The notes under the pieces were generated by a model. It saw only the letters and a program-made list of their open reading frames with translations. It was not told where the DNA came from and did not search any database. Below are positions 1-4,620 of a stretch of 5,832 nt of DNA, piece after piece. Numbering within the stretch: position 1 is the first letter of the stretch; each line of letters starts with the position of its first letter. Both the position numbers and the translations under genes were made by a program. Source of the DNA: Mariprofundaceae bacterium (GTDB lineage Bacteria; Pseudomonadota; Zetaproteobacteria; Mariprofundales; Mariprofundaceae); assembly GCA_027035825.1 (NCBI GenBank), contig JALVTX010000220.1:1-5832 (forward strand), in the 5' to 3' direction.

Positions 1-467
1 GGCTCGGGCGGACGGAAGGCGCGAATCTCGGCCGCCACCTGGCCGACGCGCTGCTTGTCGGCGCCGGAAATGGTGATGCGGCTCTGCTCCACCTTGACCT
101 CGACGCCCTCGGGCACGGCATAGCTCACCGGGTGCGAGAAGCCGAGCGAGAGGTTCAGCGTCTTGCCTTGGAGCTGGGCGCGATAGCCCACGCCGCGCAA
201 CTCCAGCACCTTCTCGAAGCCCTTGGTCACGCCGGTGACGACGTTGGCCAAAAGCGCCCGCGCCAAGCCGTACTTCGACTTCAGCGCCTTGTCGGCCAGG
301 TTGGCGCAGGACAGCGTCAGCGCATCGCCCTCGTGCACGACGCTAATGCCTGGGAACAGCGGCGCGGTCAGCTCGCCCTTCGGCCCCTTGACGGCGACGT
401 GGTCGTCGGCGACCTTGATCTCGACGCCGGCGGGGACGGGAATCGGTTGTTTGCCAATGCGGGACAT
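1..467 (-). CDS. rplF: 50S ribosomal protein L6, partial (C-terminus beyond window edge)
   Basis: L6 binds 23S rRNA near the sarcin-ricin loop and the factor-binding site of the large subunit. The ATG is at 467-465 and the frame stays open to the window edge, giving 155 whole codons; bacterial L6 is usually about 175-180 residues, so roughly the last 20, including the usual PYKGKG stretch, are missing. Visible markers are the N-terminus MSRIGKQPIPVP, KGPKGEL (27-33), the domain-linking segment VTGVTKGFEK (77-86), GVGYRAQ (92-98), NLSLGFSHPV (105-114) and the second-domain end DKQRVGQVAAEIRAFRPPE (137-155). It lies 9 nt after rpsH, and its Shine-Dalgarno GAGGT begins inside the rpsH stop TGA, suggesting coupled translation. 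The residues around 61-73 (KSKYGLARALLAN) differ from the common HGxxRALL form, which looks like lineage variation. The assignment is secure; the truncation is caused only by the window boundary. Confidence 0.98.
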   Translation of the reverse strand, partial: MSRIGKQPIPVPAGVEIKVADDHVAVKGPKGELTAPLFPGISVVHEGDALTLSCANLADKALKSKYGLARALLANVVTGVTKGFEKVLELRGVGYRAQLQGKTLNLSLGFSHPVSYAVPEGVEVKVEQSRITISGADKQRVGQVAAEIRAFRPPE

Positions 468-471
468 GATG

Positions 472-479
472 CTACCTCA
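472..479 (-). promoter_or_regulatory. rpsH stop codon merged with rplF Shine-Dalgarno
   Basis: TGAGGTAG on the minus strand: TGA ends rpsH, and GAGGT starts inside it and lies about 6 nt before the rplF ATG. The same octamer occurs at the rplB/rpsS junction. Confidence 0.75.
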
Positions 480-872
480 AAATACCGTGCACAGGATTTC
501 GCCGCCCACGCGGGCCGCGCGAGCGCTCTTGTCCGTCATCACGCCCTTCGACGTGCTGACGATGGCGATGCCATAGCCGTTCTTGACGCGCGGCAGCTCG
601 TCGGCGCCGGCATAGACGCGGCGTCCGGGCTTGGAGACGCGCTGGATCTCGCGAATCACCGGCCGGCCGTCGTCGTCATAGCGCAGCGTCAGGCGCAGAT
701 GCTTGTGCCCCTTGCGGTTGAATGCCTTGGCCGACTGGATGTAGCCCTCCTTCTTCAGGATGTCGGCAATGGCCATCAGCGTGTTGCTGGCCGGCATCTC
801 CACCTTCTCCAGCCGCGCTTGCTGCGCGTTGCGGATGCGGGTCAGCATGTCCGCGATTCGATCGGTCATCAT
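477..872 (-). CDS. rpsH: 30S ribosomal protein S8
   Basis: S8 is a primary 16S rRNA-binding protein of the 30S body (helix 21 region) and in E. coli also represses the spc operon. The 131-residue product has the expected length (about 130). Markers are DRIADMLTRIRNA (4-16) at the N-terminus, RVSKPGRRVY (78-87) and the C-terminal signature GIAIVSTSKGVMTD (101-114) followed by GGEILCTVF. Two ATGs lie in tandem (872-870 and 869-867). I chose the first because it sits 7 nt after AGGAG (884-880), while the second would be 10 nt away; related proteins also often begin MxMTD or MMTD. An in-frame extension upstream of these ATGs reads into rpsN and has no S8 similarity, so it is not real. The gene follows rpsN by 10 nt and is followed by rplF after 9 nt. 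Identity is certain; the start could move by one codon. Confidence 0.98.
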   Translation of the reverse strand: MMTDRIADMLTRIRNAQQARLEKVEMPASNTLMAIADILKKEGYIQSAKAFNRKGHKHLRLTLRYDDDGRPVIREIQRVSKPGRRVYAGADELPRVKNGYGIAIVSTSKGVMTDKSARAARVGGEILCTVF

Positions 873-879
873 GGGGTCT

Positions 880-885
880 CTCCTA
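880..885 (-). promoter_or_regulatory. rpsN stop codon merged with rpsH Shine-Dalgarno
   Basis: TAGGAG on the minus strand: the TAG ends rpsN and AGGAG (884-880) is 7 nt before the first of the two rpsH ATGs. The spacing supports the upstream ATG (872) as start. Confidence 0.75.
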
Positions 886-1068
886 CCAGCTCGATTTGAC
901 CATGCCGGGAATCTCGCCGGCGAGGGCGCGCTTGCGCAGGCAGATGCGGCAGATGCCGAACTTGCGGTACACCGAATGCGGGCGACCGCACAGCTGGCAG
1001 CGCGTGTAGGCGCGCACCTTGAACTTGGGTTTGCGATTGCACTTCGCAATCATTGCCTTGGTTGCCAT
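883..1068 (-). CDS. rpsN: 30S ribosomal protein S14, zinc-binding short type
   Basis: S14 is a small 30S-head protein needed for late assembly of the subunit, packing against S3, S10 and 16S rRNA. The 61-residue length and the pair C24xxC27 ... C40xxC43 define the zinc-binding (type Z, also called rpsZ) form; the E. coli type is about 100 residues and lacks these cysteines. Other markers are RKPKFKVRAYTRC (12-24), CGRPHSVYRKFGICRICLR (27-45) and the terminal KSSW (58-61). A fifth cysteine, C10, is outside the zinc knuckle. The ATG at 1068-1066 follows an almost ideal Shine-Dalgarno, TAAGGAG (1081-1075), whose TAA is the rplE stop codon. The stop TAG (885-883) in turn begins the rpsH ribosome-binding site. 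In some bacteria this form is paired with a zinc-independent paralogue elsewhere in the genome; the window cannot show that. Identity is very secure. Confidence 0.98.
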   Translation of the reverse strand: MATKAMIAKCNRKPKFKVRAYTRCQLCGRPHSVYRKFGICRICLRKRALAGEIPGMVKSSW

Positions 1069-1074
1069 TGCTTG

Positions 1075-1081
1075 CTCCTTA
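1075..1081 (-). promoter_or_regulatory. rplE stop codon merged with rpsN Shine-Dalgarno
   Basis: TAAGGAG on the minus strand: TAA ends rplE and the same seven bases are a near-perfect match to the anti-Shine-Dalgarno target, 6 nt before the rpsN ATG. A ribosome stopping on rplE would sit on the rpsN initiation site. Confidence 0.8.
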
Positions 1082-1618
1082 ATTCCTGAACGGCATGTTG
1101 AAATGCTTGAGCAGGGCGCGGCCGTGCTCGTTGTTCGTGGCCGTGGTGCAGATCGTGATGTCCATGCCCCGGATCTTGTCCACCTTGTCGTACTCGACCT
1201 CGGGGAAGATGATCTGCTCCTTGATGCCCAGCGTGTAGTTGCCGCGGCCGTCGAACGAACGCGGATTCACGCCCTTGAAGTCGCGGATGCGCGGCAGCGC
1301 GACGTTGATGAGGCGGTCGAGGAACTCCCACATGCGGTCGCCCCTGAGCGTCACGCGGCATCCCACGCCCATGCCCTCGCGCAGCTTGAAGTTCGCCACG
1401 GACTTGCGCGCGCGCGTCACCACCGGCTTCTGGCCGGTGATGGCCGTCATGTCGGCCAGCGCGCCCTCCAGCAGCTTGGCGTTCTGCGTCGCCTCGCCCA
1501 CGCCCATGTTGACCACGATCTTGCTGATGGTCGGCACGGCCATGACGTTCGCGATGCCCAACTCCTTCTGCAAGGCGGGCTTGATTTCCTTTTGATACAG
1601 CTCTTTCAATCGGGCCAT
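1079..1618 (-). CDS. rplE: 50S ribosomal protein L5
   Basis: L5 binds 5S rRNA, anchors it in the central protuberance of the large subunit and contacts the P-site tRNA and the 30S head. The 179-residue product is the standard bacterial length. Visible family blocks are MARLKELYQKEIKPALQKEL (1-20), the signature region AVPTISKIVVNMGVGEA (27-43), TGQKPVVTRARKSVANFKLR (61-80), the segment NVALPRIRDFKGVNPRSFDG (105-124), the GNYTLGIKEQIIFPE block (126-140) and MDITICTTATNNEHGRALL (152-170). The ATG is at 1618-1616. Its Shine-Dalgarno AGGAGAG lies about 10 nt upstream in the 21-nt gap after rplX, slightly longer than usual. In E. coli the rplX/rplE junction carries the S8 repressor site; I could not recognise an equivalent structure here. 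The TAA stop (1081-1079) merges with the rpsN ribosome-binding site. Confidence 0.99.
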   Translation of the reverse strand: MARLKELYQKEIKPALQKELGIANVMAVPTISKIVVNMGVGEATQNAKLLEGALADMTAITGQKPVVTRARKSVANFKLREGMGVGCRVTLRGDRMWEFLDRLINVALPRIRDFKGVNPRSFDGRGNYTLGIKEQIIFPEVEYDKVDKIRGMDITICTTATNNEHGRALLKHFNMPFRN

Positions 1619-1639
1619 GGTTTCGTCGCTCTCCTGCCT

Positions 1640-1969
1640 TTATCGATCCAGCACTTCGCCGCACTTCTTGCACACGCGCACCTTGCGGCCATCCTCCAGC
1701 AGCTTCGCGCCCAGGCGGACGCCAGCCTTGCACTTGGGGCAATAGTACTGGACGTTGGAAATCGCGATCGGCGCCTCGCGCTCGATGATGCCGCCGGCCG
1801 AGTTCGGCGTCGGCCGCGTGTGGCGCTTGATCATGTTCACCTTGGCCACCAGCACGCGCCCCTCGCGCGGCAGCGTGCGGATCACCTTGCCGCGCACGCC
1901 CTTGTCCTTGCCGGCGATCACGATGACTTCGTCATCGCGTCGAATGCGGGTCTTCGTCCTCATGCTCAT
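1640..1969 (-). CDS. rplX: 50S ribosomal protein L24 with four-cysteine zinc-ribbon tail
   Basis: L24 is an assembly-initiating protein that binds the 5' domain of 23S rRNA near the exit-tunnel mouth. From ATG 1969 the product is 109 residues. The KOW domain is at about 11-38 (RDDEVIVIAGKDKGVRGKVI), followed by NMIKRHTRPTP (45-55), GGIIEREAPI (59-68) and SNVQYYCPKC. The C-terminal part has C77xxC80 and C100xxC103, a likely zinc ribbon; E. coli L24 lacks these cysteines, while Thermus and many other phyla keep them. Start choice: GGAG (1979-1976) lies 6 nt before ATG 1969; a TTG at 1981 overlaps that Shine-Dalgarno and cannot use it, and ATG 1963 would be 12 nt away. The native start therefore gives MSMRTKTRIRRDDE. 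The gene follows rplN by 24 nt and precedes rplE by 21 nt. Family assignment is certain; zinc binding is inferred from the cysteines. Confidence 0.98.
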   Translation of the reverse strand: MSMRTKTRIRRDDEVIVIAGKDKGVRGKVIRTLPREGRVLVAKVNMIKRHTRPTPNSAGGIIEREAPIAISNVQYYCPKCKAGVRLGAKLLEDGRKVRVCKKCGEVLDR

Positions 1970-1974
1970 CGTCG

Positions 1975-1980
1975 TCTCCA
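1975..1980 (-). promoter_or_regulatory. Ribosome-binding site fixing the rplX start
   Basis: TGGAGA on the minus strand, with GGAG (1979-1976) 6 nt before ATG 1969. It overlaps an upstream in-frame TTG (1981-1979), ruling that codon out as the start, and favours ATG 1969 over ATG 1963. Confidence 0.75.
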
Positions 1981-1993
1981 AAATCCCGTCGCC

Positions 1994-2362
1994 CTACAGC
2001 ACTTCCGGCGCGAGGGAAATGATCTTCATGTATCCCTTGTTGCGCAGCTCGCGCGTGACCGGACCAAAGATGCGGGTGCCGATGGGCTCGCCCTGGTTGG
2101 TGAGCAGCACCGCCGCGTTCTCGTCGAAGCGGATGGAGCTGCCGTCCGAACGGCGGAACTCCTTGGCCGTGCGCACGACCACGGCGCGCGCCACCTGCCC
2201 CTTCTTGACCTTGCCATTGGGCAGCGCGTCCTTGACCGCCACCACGATGACGTCGCCCACGCGGGCGTAGCGCCGCTTGGAGCCGCCCAGCACCTTGATG
2301 CAGGCCACCTTGCGGGCGCCGGAATTGTCGGCCACGTTGAGAATGGTCTCGTTCTGAATCAT
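1994..2362 (-). CDS. rplN: 50S ribosomal protein L14
   Basis: L14 lies on the subunit interface, contacts 16S rRNA in bridge B8 and is the docking site of the silencing factor RsfS in many bacteria. The 122 residues match the invariant bacterial length. Markers are MIQNETILNVADNSGARKV (1-19), IKVLGGSKRRYARVGDVIVV (22-41), KVKKGQVARAVVVRT (51-65), RFDENAAVLL (78-87) and the signature GTRIFGPVTRELR (95-107), ending in SLAPEVL. The ATG at 2362-2360 is preceded by GGGAG with 8-nt spacing. In E. coli this gene opens the spc operon behind its own promoter; here only 15 nt separate it from the rpsQ stop, so it most likely belongs to one transcript with the S10 genes unless a promoter lies inside rpsQ. 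Nothing is unusual in the protein. Confidence 0.99.
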   Translation of the reverse strand: MIQNETILNVADNSGARKVACIKVLGGSKRRYARVGDVIVVAVKDALPNGKVKKGQVARAVVVRTAKEFRRSDGSSIRFDENAAVLLTNQGEPIGTRIFGPVTRELRNKGYMKIISLAPEVL

Positions 2363-2377
2363 CGCCTCGTCTCCCGC

Positions 2378-2644
2378 TTACAGTTGCTCGGCGCGCGTCA
2401 CGATGGCCTGCAACACCCAGCGCTTGCGACGCGACAGCGGCCGCGACTCGACGATGCGCACGGTGTCGCCGATGTTGCACTCGTTGGCCTCGTCGTGCGC
2501 CATGTATTTCTTGTGCGAGCGCACGGTCTTGCGGTACTGCGGATGCAGGAACTTGCGCTCCACCTGCACGACGATGGTCTTGTCGCCGCGGTTGCTGGTG
2601 ACCACCCCTTCCAGCACGCGCTTGTTGCTCTTCTGTTCAGTCAT
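2378..2644 (-). CDS. rpsQ: 30S ribosomal protein S17
   Basis: S17 is a primary 16S rRNA-binding protein of the 30S body with an OB fold. The product is 88 residues, normal for the family. Markers are RVLEGVVTSNRGDKTIVVQVER (9-30, first OB strands), HPQYRKTVRSHKKYMAHDE (34-52) and the signature GDTVRIVESRPLSRRKRW (59-76). The start is fixed by a 4-nt ATGA overlap with the rpmC stop (2644-2641). A Shine-Dalgarno GGGAG lies about 7 nt before the ATG, inside the last codons of rpmC, so translation is probably coupled. The short charged N-terminus (MTEQKSNK) is typical and variable in this family. The gene is the last one of the classical S10 operon, but there is no space for a terminator before rplN. 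Identity is secure. Confidence 0.98.
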   Translation of the reverse strand: MTEQKSNKRVLEGVVTSNRGDKTIVVQVERKFLHPQYRKTVRSHKKYMAHDEANECNIGDTVRIVESRPLSRRKRWVLQAIVTRAEQL

Positions 2645-2856
2645 GCCTCAACTCCCTGCCTGGCCCGCTCGTTCAGGATGGTCTGAATGCGGGCGATCTC
2701 GCGCCGCACCTGGCGCGGGCGCGCCGTCTGCGCCAGCTGCATCGTCGCCTGCTGGAAACGCAGCTTCATCGCCTCCGCGGCCAGCTCCTCTAGCCGCGCC
2801 TTCAGCTCGGCCTCGGACATGCCGCGCAGTTCCTTGGCTTTCTTGACGTCGCTCAT
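2641..2856 (-). CDS. rpmC: 50S ribosomal protein L29
   Basis: L29 is a small two-helix protein at the rim of the peptide exit tunnel next to L23, near the docking site for signal recognition particle and trigger factor. The product is 71 residues (usual range 60-75). The two helices are visible at about 7-33 (KAKELRGMSEAELKARLEEL...) and 45-66, joined by the family signature FQQATMQLAQTARPRQVRRE (34-53). The start is the ATG at 2856-2854, which overlaps the rplP stop as ATGA; the same frame stays open far upstream through rplP, but that stretch is a shadow of rplP and has no L29 character. The Shine-Dalgarno is weak (GGGGTGG, 4 nt before ATG), so expression probably relies on coupling to rplP. 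The TGA stop overlaps the rpsQ start in the same ATGA manner. Confidence 0.97.
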   Translation of the reverse strand: MSDVKKAKELRGMSEAELKARLEELAAEAMKLRFQQATMQLAQTARPRQVRREIARIQTILNERARQGVEA

Positions 2857-3275
2857 CGGCCCACCCCGCGCACAACAATCTTGGTCTTGATCGGCAGCTT
2901 GGCCGCGGCCAGGCGCAGCGCCTCGCGCGCCAGCTCCTCGTTCACGCCGTCCATCTCGTAGAGCACGCGCCCCTTGCGCACCGCGGCCACCCAGTACTCC
3001 GGCGAGCCCTTGCCCTTGCCCATGCGCACCTCGGCCGGCTTCTTGGACACCGGCAGGTCCGGGAACATGCGAATCCAGATGCGGCCCTGGCGCTTGATGT
3101 GGCGCGTCATCGCGATACGCGCGGCCTCGATCTGGCGCGCGGTGATGCGGCCCGGCTCCATCGCCTTCAGGCCGAACTGGCCGAAGTTCAGGCTCGCGCC
3201 GCGCTCGCTGATGCCGCGCAGGCGCTGCAATTCCTTGTGGTGCTTGCGCCAGCGGATTTTCTTCGGTTGCAACAT
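2853..3275 (-). CDS. rplP: 50S ribosomal protein L16
   Basis: L16 sits at the A-site side of the large subunit, contacting helix 38/89 rRNA and the elbow of A-site tRNA, and is important for late 50S assembly. The product is 140 residues against 136 in E. coli. Markers are MLQPKKIRWRKHHK (1-14), NFGQFGLKAMEPGRITARQI (30-49), the core IWIRMFPDLPVSKKP (66-80), the conserved basic loop RMGKGKGSPEYWVA (84-97), YEMDGVNEELAREA (106-119) and LAAAKLPIKT (122-131). The loop RMGKGKG is the stretch that carries the hydroxylated arginine in E. coli. The N-terminal segment ELQRLRGISERG (15-26) is about two residues longer than the common form; this looks like lineage variation. The ATG lies 23 nt after the rpsC stop, with GAGGG and AAAGGA both upstream. 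Its TGA overlaps the rpmC ATG. Identity is certain. Confidence 0.99.
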   Translation of the reverse strand: MLQPKKIRWRKHHKELQRLRGISERGASLNFGQFGLKAMEPGRITARQIEAARIAMTRHIKRQGRIWIRMFPDLPVSKKPAEVRMGKGKGSPEYWVAAVRKGRVLYEMDGVNEELAREALRLAAAKLPIKTKIVVRGVGR

Positions 3276-3298
3276 GATCCTTTACCCTCGCAACTGGT

Positions 3299-3943
3299 TT
3301 AGGCGGCCTGTTCTTCGTCGCCGAGCTTCTCGCCCTTGAACACCCACACCTTGACGCCAATCACGCCATAGGTCGTGCGCGCCTCGGCAAAGCCGTAGTC
3401 CACGTCGGCGCGGAGCGTGTGCAGCGGCACCCGGCCCTCGTGGTAGCCCTCGGTGCGGGCGATCTCGGCCCCGCCCAGACGGCCGGAGCACTTCACCTTC
3501 ACGCCCTTGGCGCCCATGCGCAGCGCGCCCTGCATGGCGCGCTTCATCGCCCGGCGGAAGGCCACGCGGCGCTCCAGCTGGAAGGCGATGTTCTCGGCCA
3601 CGAGCTGCGCCTCGGCCTCGGCCTGGCGCACCTCCATGATGTACACCTCGACGTCGGAGCCGGTCATGCGGCGCAGCTCGGCGCGCAGGGCCTCGATATC
3701 CGCGCCCTTCTTGCCGATGACGACGCCCGGGCGCGCAGTGTGCACGGTGATCTTCACCTTGCCGGCCGGGCGCTCGATGACGATGCGGGACACGTAGGCG
3801 TGGCGCAGCCGCTTCTTCACGTACTCGCGCAGGCGGATGTCCTCCAACAGCAGCGGCCCGAAGTCCTTCTCCGCATACCACTGCGACTCCCATCCGCGGG
3901 TGACGCCCACGCGGAAACCAATCGGATTAACTTTCTGTCCCAT
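3299..3943 (-). CDS. rpsC: 30S ribosomal protein S3
   Basis: S3 forms part of the mRNA entry channel in the 30S head together with S4 and S5, and contributes to the ribosomal helicase activity. The product is 214 residues (E. coli 233; 210-230 is common). The N-terminus MGQKVNPIGFRVGVTRGWES (1-20) leads to a type-2 KH domain whose GxxG loop is G77-K-K-G80 (in RPGVVIGKKGADIE, 71-84). The C-terminal domain shows ERRVAFRRAMKRAMQ (124-138), with R130, R131 and K134 in the basic patch implicated in mRNA unwinding, then CSGRLGGAEIARTE (152-165), VPLHTLRADVDYGFAEA (172-188) and TTYGVIGVKVWVFKGE (190-205). The acidic tail is short (GDEEQAA). The ATG at 3943-3941 follows GGAG with 7-nt spacing; a nearby ATG at 3947 is out of frame. 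The gene follows rplV after the longest gap in the window (36 nt). Confidence 0.99.
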   Translation of the reverse strand: MGQKVNPIGFRVGVTRGWESQWYAEKDFGPLLLEDIRLREYVKKRLRHAYVSRIVIERPAGKVKITVHTARPGVVIGKKGADIEALRAELRRMTGSDVEVYIMEVRQAEAEAQLVAENIAFQLERRVAFRRAMKRAMQGALRMGAKGVKVKCSGRLGGAEIARTEGYHEGRVPLHTLRADVDYGFAEARTTYGVIGVKVWVFKGEKLGDEEQAA

Positions 3944-3979
3944 GCATCTACTCCGTCTGTCCTGACTTTGTCCCGAGCG

Positions 3980-4321
3980 TCACGCGCGCTCGCGCACGGC
4001 CACCACCAAGTGGCTGCGGCGGTGATAGCGCTTGCGGATGCGGCCCATGCCCTTCGGGCGCCAGCGCTTCAGCGTCGTTCCCTCGTCCACGCGGGCGGTG
4101 GACACGACCAGCTCGTCCACGTCCAGCCCGTGGTTCTGCTCGGCGTTGGCGATGGCGGACTTCAGCACCTTCTCCATCAGCCGGGCGCCCTTCTTCGGCG
4201 ACAGCGCCAGCACCGCCAGCGCGCGATCCACCGGCAGGCCGCGGATCATGTCGGCCACCAGCCGCGCCTTCTGCGGGCTGATCTGGCTCTCCCTCGCCAC
4301 TGCGCGCACTTCCTCGCTCAT
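3980..4321 (-). CDS. rplV: 50S ribosomal protein L22
   Basis: L22 is an early assembly protein whose long beta-hairpin reaches into the peptide exit tunnel and, with L4, forms its constriction; mutations in the hairpin can change macrolide sensitivity. The product is 113 residues, normal length. Markers are the N-terminal block ISPQKARLVADMIRG (14-28), VLALSPKKGARLMEKVLKSAIANAE within 37-61, DELVVSTARVDEGTTLKRW (69-87) and the hairpin RPKGMGRIRKRYHRRSHL (88-105), ending VAVRERA. No deletion or insertion is apparent in the hairpin. The ATG at 4321-4319 lies 6 nt after the rpsS stop, and its likely Shine-Dalgarno GAGG is provided by the last rpsS codons, which implies coupling. The identity is secure; expression level cannot be judged from sequence. 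Confidence 0.98.
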   Translation of the reverse strand: MSEEVRAVARESQISPQKARLVADMIRGLPVDRALAVLALSPKKGARLMEKVLKSAIANAEQNHGLDVDELVVSTARVDEGTTLKRWRPKGMGRIRKRYHRRSHLVVAVRERA

Positions 4322-4327
4322 GACCGC

Positions 4328-4609
4328 TTACCTCTTCTTCTTCGATTTCTTGTCGGCGCCGTGACCGTAGTAGGTGCGCGTCGGCGCGAACTCGCCCAGC
4401 TTGTGACCGACCATGTTCTCGGTCACATAGACCGGGATAAACTTGTTGCCGTTGTGCACGGCGAAGTTCAGGCCCACGAACTCCGGCGAGATGGTCGAGC
4501 GCCGCGACCAGGTCTTGATCACGCCCTTGAGCTTGCCTTCCTTCGCGGCCGTCACCTTCTTCATCAACGAGGGCTCGATATAGGGCCCCTTCTTCAATGA
4601 ACGCGCCAT
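4328..4609 (-). CDS. rpsS: 30S ribosomal protein S19
   Basis: S19 forms a complex with S13 in the 30S head and contacts the central protuberance of the 50S through the intersubunit bridge made by L5. The product is 93 residues (typical 88-95). Markers are MARSLKKGPYIEPSLMKKV (1-19), the signature IKTWSRRSTISPEFVGLNFA (31-50), VHNGNKFIPVYVTENMVGHK (51-70) and LGEFAPTRTYYGHG (71-84), with a lysine-rich tail (DKKSKKKR) typical of the flexible C-terminus that reaches toward tRNA. The ATG at 4609-4607 is 8 nt after the rplB stop; the Shine-Dalgarno GAGG starts inside that TGA (TGAGGTAG). The last codons (AAGAAGAGG) double as the ribosome-binding site of rplV. No anomalies. Confidence 0.98.
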   Translation of the reverse strand: MARSLKKGPYIEPSLMKKVTAAKEGKLKGVIKTWSRRSTISPEFVGLNFAVHNGNKFIPVYVTENMVGHKLGEFAPTRTYYGHGADKKSKKKR

Positions 4610-4612
4610 GCT

Positions 4613-4620
4613 CTACCTCA
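4613..4620 (-). promoter_or_regulatory. rplB stop codon merged with rpsS Shine-Dalgarno
   Basis: TGAGGTAG on the minus strand: TGA ends rplB, and GAGG starts inside it and ends 6 nt before the rpsS ATG. Identical octamer to the rpsH/rplF junction. Confidence 0.75.

Noticed and set aside
132..899. Open frame of 255 codons on the plus strand
   Set aside because: Antisense to rplF and rpsH; no recognisable protein features.
873..1049. Upstream extension of the rpsH frame giving a 190-residue protein
   Set aside because: The extra 59 residues are an alternative-frame reading of rpsN; S8 similarity and the Shine-Dalgarno support the ATG at 872.
1619..1645. Possible S8 repressor-binding structure at the rplX/rplE junction
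   Set aside because: The location is right for an E. coli-type operator, but I could not find a convincing helix with the helix-21-like bulge in this 21-nt spacer and its flanks. A covariance-model search would decide.
1019..2686. Long open frame of 555 codons on the plus strand
   Set aside because: It lies antisense to rplX, rplE, rplN and rpsQ. Its product is a His/Leu/Ala/Arg-rich string with no domain pattern, as expected when the complement of GC-rich genes is read in a frame with few stops.
2857..3360. Upstream extension of the rpmC frame giving a 239-residue protein
   Set aside because: The extension overlaps rplP in another frame, and L29 similarity begins exactly at the ATG in the ATGA overlap; L29 is about 70 residues.
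3419..4600. Open frame of 393 codons on the plus strand
   Set aside because: Antisense to rpsC, rplV and rpsS, low-complexity His/Leu/Ala-rich composition, no Shine-Dalgarno-supported start; a mirror of the genuine genes.
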